This document shows, in pieces, positions 1 through 6,266 of a stretch of DNA of 14,400 bases. Numbering within the stretch: position 1 is the stretch's first letter; each line of letters begins with the position of its first letter. The notes beneath the pieces are model-generated. The model did not search any database and was not told the origin of the DNA. It was given only the letters and a program-made list of their open reading frames with translations. Origin of the DNA: Candidatus Kaiserbacteria bacterium (lineage in GTDB: Bacteria; Patescibacteriota; Minisyncoccia; Phycocordibacterales; Phycocordibacteraceae); the NCBI GenBank assembly GCA_023267775.1, contig JAHFMQ010000014.1, positions 1-14,400 of the forward strand, read 5' to 3'. The translations under genes and the position numbers were made by a program.

Positions 1-2877
1 GGCCTTTCGCTCGGCGTCCTGTACCGCATTGTTGCTGATGTCGTCGATGCAACGGGACTTACCGGGCAAGACGTCTCCGGTTTCTTTACGGTTGATTATA
101 TTTTGCCGCAGTTCATAGTAAGCACGGACCCGCCTGTAACGCGCGGCGATGCGGTTACTATAAGCGCTGATTCCTCTGAAGTACTGAAGAGCCCGCCCAC
201 TGTTACGGTTACGCAGGAGGGAGGCACCGCGGTTGCTGTCGCCATGAAAGGGGATGGTTTCCACTACGAAGGCGTTTACACTCCCATCCGTGGGTATGAT
301 GGAGCGGCATTTATTTTTGTTTCCGGTACAGACACGGCGGGGAATGAAGGGAGTCTCATTGTGAGCGGCGGACAATTCTTGATCGGTGTAAATCCGCCGC
401 CAAAACCGAACATTACATCTCCACGCAGTGGCACTGTCGTGGCGACCAGCACCATTTCCGTCACGGGCACCGCGAGATCGGACAGCACCGTGGTATTGAA
501 GGTGAATGGAATTGATACGTATGAAGTAAAGCCAAACAAAGATGGAGTCTTCACCATTCCGAACGTACTATTGTATGCGCTCAATCGGGGTGCTGCTGTC
601 CTCAGTTTTGTGGCGCGCGATCAGGGCGGGCTTATAAGCGCCGCCGTGCCTATTACAGTCAAATACAATATTCCGCCTGTGGTGACGCTTTCAAAACCTG
701 AACGCGACGCGACATTGAGCGGAGTGGCGCCGCTCGAGGCCGTGGCGCGTGATGCAAATAATGATCCGCTTACCTTTACCTATCAAATCATTTCCGCCCA
801 GGATTTTAATGCTCTTTCGGTCGCTGCACAGAATGCTTCTTCCACAGACAGTTTATGGACGACCATTGGAGACGCTGTACCCTCTACTCGTTTCAATTGG
901 GACTCAACGGAAGTTGAAAACGGACTCTATTATCTGCGCATACGAGCCGACGATGGCTCGGTGAATGTATCGACGAATTCGGTTCCTGTCAGCATCCATA
1001 ACGTGCTGCCATTTCTTCGGTTTGAAGATGGCAGAAGGACGCTCTCGAATAAAACTCCGGTTACGGTCGTCGGGCGCGCCCTCCTTCCGAATGATCTTTC
1101 GGCCAGCGCCGCAATCGTGAAAGTAGAATACAGCATCGATAATGGCAAAAAATGGACATCGACACCGCTCGTGAATGATGCAATAGGCGCGCGTTTCTCG
1201 GTTACGTTCTCTACCATTGCGAAAGAGGGAACGTATCCCGTTCTCTGGAGAGTTACTGACAGTCGTAAGCTCGTGGGCCGCACGAGCCACGTTATCGGCA
1301 TCGACAAAACACCGCCTGCCGCTCCTATTATTTACTCGCTCAAAGCTGGATCGCGTGTGGGCGACGACAGTGACACCAATCCGGACAAAAAAGGTCTTCA
1401 GATAACGGTCTCCGGAACAGCCGAACCCCAAAGCACCGTCACGCTCGCGTCTAGCGGTGCGACGCAGACGGTCATGGCGACGTTCGACGGGAGCTTCGTG
1501 TTCAGGGATGTTGAGGTGGCAAATCGTGGTCTGCATGCACTGCATCTCACCACAACTGATCAAACAGGGAACATGAGCGTTCCCACAACCCTCTCATTTA
1601 TATATGACAACCCGCCCGTGATCTCATTTCTTAGTCCGCAACCGTCCAGCGGATTTACGAGCATGGCAGAGATCAAATGGAATATTACGAGCAAAGATAA
1701 CGTGCCCGTACAGGGAGTTACCTTAAGTTGGCGCCGAGGAAATGGAGCGTTTACGAATCTTCCCGTAACGAAGACAGCCACATCCTATGTATGGGACGTC
1801 GCGCATCTCGCTGAAGCGCTTGATTACGAACTCAGGCTTTCCGCAGGGGACGGACTGGCGACAACGTCTGAGACGGTCGGCTTCGCGATAGACCGCAAGC
1901 CGCCGACGCTTTCCTCGCTCACTGTTTCAAAGAAGGTATTAGGGAAGTCGGATATGCTTCGAGGTGTAGGCAGCGCTGCCGACAGTCTCTCTGGTGTTGC
2001 CTATGTGGAATATGCGATCAGACCGATCGACGAGGAGTCGTCAGAGAGCGATTGGTCACTGGCTCGCATCACGAGCGGGTATCTTCAAAAAAATGCTTCA
2101 TACGTGATTGCGCATCCTGTCGAGCTTACTGATGGTGCGTATCGTGTGCAGGTGCGCGTCGTGGATGCTGCGGGCAATGTCTCTCCGGCGCGGCCCGAAG
2201 ACATAATCGTCGATACGACTTCACCTCACATCGGAAGTTTTCAAGTGGTGAAAGATGGTATGAGCATCATTCCGGACAACGAGGGGGTTATCACTGTATA
2301 TCAGGACAGTACGTTCACGTTTGGTATATCATTGGAAACAGACACGGCGAGCGCCTCAATCACTATTGACGGCCGCACGGCGCCTCTTGCGCAGGACATC
2401 GCCTCCGGTCTTTGGGAGGGGACGCTTACGGCCCCGGCCGCGGGAGAAGCGTCGATGTATATTTCCGTAAAGGATATGGCGCGTAATGAAAAAACTAATG
2501 TTCGTTTTGGTTCTCTTGCAAGCATCACGCGTGGCGGTGTGGTGACGACACAAGAGGACGGGACCAAAACACCGCTCCAGGGAGCGCTCATCCGAGTGCT
2601 TAAATTAAACGAGCAGAGCGGGACCTACGTGCCTTTTTCATCGTCGCAGGTTTTGCAGAGCGCGGATCTCGTGGTGGATGATAATGGCGAGTACGAGCTC
2701 GCACTTCCGCAGGGAACATTCAAATTGCTCGCGCATAAGTCGGGGTATGCGACAGTGAGGCAGGACGTCACGCTTGAGCGGCCCGCGTTCGTTGGTGTAT
2801 CATTTACTACTGAAAAACGACAAGGTTTCTTTGGGTTCATACAAGGGATTATTAATTACTTCCATTTCGGCATATGA
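1..2877 (+). CDS. Large multi-Ig-domain surface protein, C-terminal part (5' end outside window)
   Basis: The reading frame is open from base 1, so the N-terminus and any signal peptide lie outside the window; the TTG at 103 is only the first start-like codon inside it. The visible 958 residues end one partial and carry about eight full Ig/cadherin-like beta-sandwich domains of 90-110 residues. Their boundaries are marked by Pro pairs (DPPVT, NPPPKP, NIPPVV, TPPAAP, NPPVIS, KPPTLS) and by D-x-A/T-GN turns (TDTAGNEG, TDQTGNMS, VDAAGNVS). Residues about 843-937 resemble a carboxypeptidase-regulatory-like (transthyretin-like) domain: GGVVT..., GALIRV, DDNGEYELALPQGTFKL, GYAT. The protein contains no Cys and ends in a hydrophobic, aromatic tail (FFGFIQGIINYFHFGI) with no LPxTG signal. 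It is probably a secreted or surface-anchored adhesin or structural protein; the ligand is unknown. Its stop overlaps the next start (ATGA), indicating translational coupling. Confidence 0.85.
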   Translation, partial: GLSLGVLYRIVADVVDATGLTGQDVSGFFTVDYILPQFIVSTDPPVTRGDAVTISADSSEVLKSPPTVTVTQEGGTAVAVAMKGDGFHYEGVYTPIRGYDGAAFIFVSGTDTAGNEGSLIVSGGQFLIGVNPPPKPNITSPRSGTVVATSTISVTGTARSDSTVVLKVNGIDTYEVKPNKDGVFTIPNVLLYALNRGAAVLSFVARDQGGLISAAVPITVKYNIPPVVTLSKPERDATLSGVAPLEAVARDANNDPLTFTYQIISAQDFNALSVAAQNASSTDSLWTTIGDAVPSTRFNWDSTEVENGLYYLRIRADDGSVNVSTNSVPVSIHNVLPFLRFEDGRRTLSNKTPVTVVGRALLPNDLSASAAIVKVEYSIDNGKKWTSTPLVNDAIGARFSVTFSTIAKEGTYPVLWRVTDSRKLVGRTSHVIGIDKTPPAAPIIYSLKAGSRVGDDSDTNPDKKGLQITVSGTAEPQSTVTLASSGATQTVMATFDGSFVFRDVEVANRGLHALHLTTTDQTGNMSVPTTLSFIYDNPPVISFLSPQPSSGFTSMAEIKWNITSKDNVPVQGVTLSWRRGNGAFTNLPVTKTATSYVWDVAHLAEALDYELRLSAGDGLATTSETVGFAIDRKPPTLSSLTVSKKVLGKSDMLRGVGSAADSLSGVAYVEYAIRPIDEESSESDWSLARITSGYLQKNASYVIAHPVELTDGAYRVQVRVVDAAGNVSPARPEDIIVDTTSPHIGSFQVVKDGMSIIPDNEGVITVYQDSTFTFGISLETDTASASITIDGRTAPLAQDIASGLWEGTLTAPAAGEASMYISVKDMARNEKTNVRFGSLASITRGGVVTTQEDGTKTPLQGALIRVLKLNEQSGTYVPFSSSQVLQSADLVVDDNGEYELALPQGTFKLLAHKSGYATVRQDVTLERPAFVGVSFTTEKRQGFFGFIQGIINYFHFGI

Positions 2878-3446
2878 CACTCAGAATGGTAAAATTTCCA
2901 CTGATCGTGCTCGGTATCGTCGCGGCGTTGTTTCTCTTGGTGTACTTCGGCGGTTCAAATCTATTGCCAAACATTGCGGGCGCTCCGCAAGAGAGTACGA
3001 CTGTGCCACAGCAAGGTTCTTCTCTGATGGGACGGCAAGCTCCGTATTTTGATCTGCCGGATCTTTCCGGCACGCATGTAAAATCGACGCAGTTTGCACG
3101 CACACCGATCGTCGTCGTTTTCTGGTCCACATGGAACAGCCAGGCGGCCGACCAGATACAGATTCTGGATCAGTATATCGCGCGCGCCTCGACGGAGGCG
3201 CGACTGGTGCCCGCCATTGCCATCAACAGTCAAGAAGAGAGAAGTCTCGTTTCTTCGTTTATGAATCGTGGCGGATACCGCGTACAAATGCTTCTTGATG
3301 TGCGAGGCATCACCACGGGGGACTATCAGATAAAGAGTCTGCCGACACTTTATTTCATTGACGGTGCCGGAGTTGTGCGCGATGTGTATGTGGGGGTTTT
3401 AAGCGAGAAGATGCTCAAGGACAGAGTCGGACAAATTCTGCAATAA
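2874..3446 (+). CDS. Membrane-anchored TlpA/thioredoxin-fold protein without cysteines
   Basis: The 190-residue protein has an uncleaved-looking N-terminal helix (about residues 7-25), a linker, then a redoxin/TlpA fold. Visible family marks are APYFDLPDLSG (start of the fold), the strand VVVFWSTW, and the cis-proline segment SLPTLYFID (P157). Where TlpA proteins have WCxxC, this one has WNSQA (residues 87-91), and there is no Cys anywhere in the protein. Ordinary thiol-disulfide exchange is therefore impossible. It probably keeps the fold for binding or chaperone-like work outside the membrane, perhaps for the coupled Ig-repeat protein. The start ATG at 2874 overlaps the previous stop as ATGA; an in-frame ATG at 2886 is the alternative. 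The fold assignment is fairly sure; the role is not known. Confidence 0.82.
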   Translation: MTLRMVKFPLIVLGIVAALFLLVYFGGSNLLPNIAGAPQESTTVPQQGSSLMGRQAPYFDLPDLSGTHVKSTQFARTPIVVVFWSTWNSQAADQIQILDQYIARASTEARLVPAIAINSQEERSLVSSFMNRGGYRVQMLLDVRGITTGDYQIKSLPTLYFIDGAGVVRDVYVGVLSEKMLKDRVGQILQ

Positions 3447-3512
3447 TGAATCCCACCCGGTCTCCTTCTTTTTCCTTGAGACCAAACCTTTAAATCTCTC
3501 TCCATTGTATTT

Positions 3513-3564
3513 CAGCCACTATCCCTTAAATACTGCTACAGCAGTATTTAAGGGATAGTGGCTG
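3513..3564. repeat. Palindromic repeat R1 (perfect 25-bp inverted repeat)
   Basis: The arms 3513-3537 and 3540-3564 are exact reverse complements, separated by only AC. The inward reading of each arm is ACTATCCCTT followed by AAATACTG and CT. It lies 66 bp after the stop of the thioredoxin-like gene. No T-run follows, so it is not a typical intrinsic terminator, although it could still form a strong hairpin in RNA. It belongs to the family of four palindromes around the Cas2-like gene. Confidence 0.95.
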
Positions 3565-3750
3565 CTAACAAGTAAACCGTCTATGTTGATATCTTAAGAT
3601 GTCATCTTGATTGTCTCAGGAAAGACAGTCCTGCGACCGGTATTATCAGGTCTGTCAAAGACTATGTAATGGTTCAATAGCTTGGAAACACCTATGCCCT
3701 TAACCACTGTTTCCACACCATTCTCATATCACCGCATTATTTTTTTCGAG
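3565..3750. other. Gene-free spacer between palindromes R1 and R2
   Basis: I find no convincing reading frame, tRNA or promoter here. Two short inverted repeats are present: CAGGA/TCCTG at 3617-3633, and TGGAAAC/GTTTCCA at 3683-3715 with a 19-base loop. Both are weak. With R1, R2 and the flanks, the whole gap between the stop at 3446 and the Cas2-like gene is about 394 bp, unusually long for this compact window. Confidence 0.5.
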
Positions 3751-3788
3751 TATCCACTATTTCACGCTATAGCGTGAAATAGTGGATA
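3751..3788. repeat. Palindromic repeat R2 (perfect 38-bp palindrome)
   Basis: An exact palindrome with no spacer, centred between 3769 and 3770 on GCTATAGC. Each arm reads TATCCACT, then ATTTCACG, then CTA. It lies about 52 bp from the 3' end of the Cas2-like gene and is followed on the + strand by a G-rich stretch (3789-3816). It has the same outer box as R3 and R4 but a different inner octamer from R1. Confidence 0.95.
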
Positions 3789-3840
3789 GGGGGCGGGAAT
3801 GGATAAGTAAGGGGGGATTAGAGTAAGTGAAGTCGGATGA

Positions 3841-4431
3841 TTAGTCGGCAGGGAGGTCAAAATGCTTTCGAATCCACGCATCGTTCTCAATTTCTTCAAC
3901 GACCGCGTAGAGCACATCCTTGCCGATGTGGAGATCAGCTTTTAAGAGAGCAACAAATTCTTCACAGTCATAGGGATAAACCCACGCACTGTCCTGTATG
4001 CGCAGGAAGCCGATTTCCCGCATTTGGAAGCGCAGATACTCTCTGACTTTCTTGCGCGTCTCAGGGATATCAAACATAACCAGCCGATAACGTTTGTCCC
4101 ACCTCTTCGGTTTTGTGTCCGTGAGCGTGAGCTTCTGGCTCGTGAGTGCGAGCGATTGCTCGCCGCGTTCGGTGAGGCGTACGTACTTTTTCCCGTCGTG
4201 TTCGACGAATTCGATTTCTCCTTTCTGTTTCAGTCGTCCGAGGACTGTTTTTGTCCGATAGCGTAGTCGGGCGTTGATGCCGGTCATTTTAAGGAGACGC
4301 ACAGCGTTTGGAGCGATAGCCGCAACCGCGATGATTCCTGCCACACCGACCGCCATCAAGAGTGCATTTCGCAAATTGCGCGTCCGTCGTTTCTTCCGCG
4401 ACCCCATCTCAACTTTTCCCATATCCACCAT
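3841..4431 (-). CDS. Membrane-anchored winged-helix / Cas2-like (PaaX-type) protein
   Basis: 196 residues. A basic N-terminus (SRKKRRTRN) precedes one hydrophobic segment (about 23-47, ALLMAVGVAGIIAVAAIAPN). A winged-helix-like region follows (about 52-95, TKTVLGRLKQKGEIEFVEHDGKKYVRLTERG, with the helix-wing layout). The C-terminal part (about 110-193) is Cas2-like: RYRLVMFDIPE with D121 on strand 1, R-x-KVREYLR helix, GFLRIQDSAWVYPYD, and DVLYAVVEE. The wHTH plus Cas2-like order is that of PaaX-type repressors. Solitary proteins of this kind are often labelled 'Cas2' in CPR genomes, but no cas1, effector gene or CRISPR array is present here. The start at 4431 is the longest; ATGs at 4422 and 4407 are alternatives and all keep the helix. 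No clear ribosome site is seen. The gene is flanked by two palindromes on each side, R3 ending 11 bp upstream of the start. Most likely it is a DNA-binding regulator; whether it cuts nucleic acid is unknown. Confidence 0.82.
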   Translation of the reverse strand: MVDMGKVEMGSRKKRRTRNLRNALLMAVGVAGIIAVAAIAPNAVRLLKMTGINARLRYRTKTVLGRLKQKGEIEFVEHDGKKYVRLTERGEQSLALTSQKLTLTDTKPKRWDKRYRLVMFDIPETRKKVREYLRFQMREIGFLRIQDSAWVYPYDCEEFVALLKADLHIGKDVLYAVVEEIENDAWIRKHFDLPAD

Positions 4432-4442
4432 GATACTTTACG

Positions 4443-4486
4443 CACTATCCACTAAATACTGCTATAGCGTGAATTAGTGGATAGTG
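4443..4486. repeat. Palindromic repeat R3 (mosaic arms), just upstream of the Cas2-like gene
   Basis: Outer arms 4443-4455 and 4474-4486 are exact inverted repeats (CACTATCCACTAA), and the centre GCTATAGC (4461-4468) is palindromic. Between them the arms differ: the left carries the R1-type octamer (AAATACTG), the right the R2-type (ATTCACG on its own strand). It ends 11 bp before the ATG of the minus-strand Cas2-like gene, so it probably lies in that gene's promoter or 5' leader. This position suits an operator or leader hairpin. Confidence 0.9.
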
Positions 4487-4487
4487 T

Positions 4488-4552
4488 CCGGGAGGATGGA
4501 GAAATGAAAAGTGGAAATGGAGAAGAAAGAAGAAAAAAGGGGGGGAGGAAGC
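4488..4552 (+). other. Purine-rich tract between R3 and R4
   Basis: About 65 bases are almost all A and G on the + strand, ending in an A6-G7 run (AAAAAAGGGGGGGAGGAAG). No gene lies in it. Long oligopurine tracts can bend or form triplexes, but no function is shown here. Confidence 0.6.
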
Positions 4553-4583
4553 CTTTCACTTACCACCCAGCTCTTTTCCCCAG

Positions 4584-4623
4584 CTATCCACTAAATACTG
4601 CTATAGCGTGAATTAGGGGATAG
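4584..4623. repeat. Palindromic repeat R4 (mosaic arms, one mismatch)
   Basis: Nearly the same as R3: CTATCCACTAA on the left (4584-4594) faces TTAGGGGATAG on the right (4613-4623), with one A/G mismatch in the outer box, and the same CTATAG centre. As in R3, the inner octamers are unlike (R1-type left, R2-type right). It is about 125 bp upstream of the sensor gene at 4749. Confidence 0.88.
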
Positions 4624-4641
4624 TACTACTTGAGGCCACCT

Positions 4642-4676
4642 GTAGATGGATGGGTAGCTCGTAGATGGGTGGGTAG
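4642..4676 (+). repeat. Two direct repeats, 16 bp, period 19 bp
   Basis: GTAGATGGATGGGTAG (4642-4657) is followed by GTAGATGGGTGGGTAG (4661-4676), with one difference and a 3-bp gap. The pair lies between R4 and the signalling cluster, about 75-105 bp upstream of its first start. Equal spacing on one DNA face could suit a regulator, but this is a guess. Confidence 0.75.
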
Positions 4677-4728
4677 ATTGATTCATGGTAGGTGAATTCA
4701 CATGTAGGGCGATGTGGAATATTGTGGA

Positions 4729-4742
4729 TGATACACTAGAGG
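4729..4742 (+). promoter_or_regulatory. Extended -10 promoter candidate and overlapping AGAGG for the sensor cluster
   Basis: TGATACACT (4729-4737) fits the extended -10 form TGn-TAnnnT and ends 11 bases before the ATG at 4749. AGAGG (4738-4742) is also placed 6 bases before that ATG, as a ribosome site would be. If transcription starts about 7 bases after the -10, AGAGG would not be in the mRNA, so only one of the two is likely to work as read. No good -35 is seen. Confidence 0.35.
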
Positions 4743-4748
4743 TATCGC

Positions 4749-6239
4749 ATGTCCCTTTCATTTTTTGTAAATAATTTACATTTTGCGGTGGAGCTCATGG
4801 GAGCGGTGATTTTCTTGATGGCGTCATGGTTGACGTTTGATAGTTACTCGGTGCGCAAAGACCGAGCGACCCTCACACGCGCTATTGGGTTCGGTCTCTA
4901 TGCATTGTGGCAAGTCCTGTACGCGATGAGCGGGGGAAGTGACATTCTCTCCTATGCTAGTTTCTTTGTGTTCCTTATCGCCCTAGTACTACTGCTCACC
5001 AGTTTCTTTAAACAAGAGCGCCTGCAAGCGACGGCGATCATTGTATTACCCACGTTTGCGGCATGGAACGGATCGCTTCGCACCGCAAGCATGCTTTTGC
5101 TGATCATGATCGCGTATTATTCGTATCAGCGTTCTAAGCAAGAGTTCAACGACACATGGAAGCCGTTTTATCTTGCGTTTATGACGCTTGGCATCGGGAG
5201 TTTTTTTGGAATATTCGCGGCCAATCAGGCAAGCTTCTTCTTTGTTCTGGAACTTTTGTTCGAGTTCGGAGCGTTTGTATTGCTCGCTCGCTGGGTATGG
5301 CAATTTCTGCAATTGCGCATACGTGAAAGCCTCATTCTTGTTTTTATTTCCGCAGCGCTTTTCCTCTCAACCATCATTACCTTAGCATTTTCTACGATTC
5401 TCATCAGCCAAATAACATCCGAGACAGAGGAAAGCCTTCTTACCAATGCACGGGTTCTTGATCTGCATATTGCAGGACTCAAAGAACAATCTGTAGCAAA
5501 AGTCACTCTAGTGTCTCGCGATCCGATCCTCCCGCAAGCTATCATGAAGAATGACTTCGCCGCACTCGGAACGCTCGCCGAGCAGTACATGGAAATCTAC
5601 CACCTCGGATTTCTCACTATTACCGACAAGCAGGGGAATGTGCTCGCCCGCGCTCACGCACTTTCACGGCGCGGCGACTCTCTTGCGGGGGAGCGAGCGC
5701 TTGAGGAGGCGATTCTCGGTACCGCGTTCGTGACCGTAGAGGAGAGCTCGGTTGAGAAATTCTCCATTCGAGCGGGCGCCCCGGTCGTACAGAATGGCAA
5801 AATAGTAGGGACGGTTATCGGCGGTTATCCGCTCGACAATCCGTTGGTTGACAATATCAAGCGCATTACCGGGCTTGAGATGTTTATTTATCAAAAAAAT
5901 ATTCCGGTCGCCGCAACAGCTCTTGCCGAGGATGGCCGCACCCGTATGATCGGCACACCGCTCTCCAGTCAGGACATTGCGACAACAGTGCTCGATAGAG
6001 GGAATTCCGTGACCACTCGCGAAGACCTGTCCGGGCAGCCGTTTTTCGCGAGTTATCTGCCGCTTTCAAACGGTGACGGCAAGATAGTTGGCATGATTTC
6101 GGCCGCGAAGCCCGAGCAGGATATTCTTGATATTTCAAATGCGACGAGCCGACTCACGCTTATCACGGTCGTTCTCATCATGTTGGTGCTCACATATCCA
6201 ATATATGTCTTTACCAAGCGGCTCACCACAGAGTCTTAA
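4749..6239 (+). CDS. 7TM-Cache membrane sensor without output domain
   Basis: 496 residues. About seven hydrophobic helices fill residues 11-186. An eighth (about 196-220) leads into a double-Cache-like extracellular region (about 221-468), with typical elements LLTNARVLDLHIAGL, GFLTITDKQGNVLARAH, GAPVVQNGKIVGTVIGGYPLD, and a second half ending DGKIVGMISAAKP. A last helix (469-488) is followed by only eight residues, so there is no HAMP, kinase, cyclase or methyl-accepting part. The Cache fold usually binds small molecules such as amino acids or organic acids; the ligand here cannot be told. It probably signals through membrane contact with a partner, the nearby histidine kinase (7699-10020) being the obvious one. 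It is the first gene of the cluster and lies 27 bp before the next. Confidence 0.8.
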   Translation: MSLSFFVNNLHFAVELMGAVIFLMASWLTFDSYSVRKDRATLTRAIGFGLYALWQVLYAMSGGSDILSYASFFVFLIALVLLLTSFFKQERLQATAIIVLPTFAAWNGSLRTASMLLLIMIAYYSYQRSKQEFNDTWKPFYLAFMTLGIGSFFGIFAANQASFFFVLELLFEFGAFVLLARWVWQFLQLRIRESLILVFISAALFLSTIITLAFSTILISQITSETEESLLTNARVLDLHIAGLKEQSVAKVTLVSRDPILPQAIMKNDFAALGTLAEQYMEIYHLGFLTITDKQGNVLARAHALSRRGDSLAGERALEEAILGTAFVTVEESSVEKFSIRAGAPVVQNGKIVGTVIGGYPLDNPLVDNIKRITGLEMFIYQKNIPVAATALAEDGRTRMIGTPLSSQDIATTVLDRGNSVTTREDLSGQPFFASYLPLSNGDGKIVGMISAAKPEQDILDISNATSRLTLITVVLIMLVLTYPIYVFTKRLTTES

Positions 6240-6266
6240 CAATGGAAGATCAAAGACAATAACAAA

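Noticed and set aside
904..1563. Long minus-strand reading frame (219 codons) inside the Ig-repeat gene
   Set aside because: It is opposite a well-supported coding frame, its translation is Arg/Cys-rich with no domain pattern, and it has no promoter or ribosome site.
3459..3483. GGTCTC/GAGACC inverted repeat as terminator of the thioredoxin-like gene
   Set aside because: Only six pairs, a 13-base loop and no T-run after the stem; too weak to call.
3650..3720. tRNA-like T-arm (GGTTCAATAG)
   Set aside because: No matching acceptor, D or anticodon stems can be drawn around it.
3788..3816. G-quadruplex beside R2
   Set aside because: The G-runs (5, 3 and 6) do not give four separate tracts with short loops.
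4024..4266. Plus-strand reading frame opposite the Cas2-like gene
   Set aside because: No family features, and it is fully covered by the better-supported minus-strand gene.
3513..4623. CRISPR array next to a 'Cas2' gene
   Set aside because: The repeats are palindromes of unequal spacing (about 231, 695 and 139 bp between centres) with coding or unrelated DNA between them. There are no regular spacers and no cas1 or effector gene.
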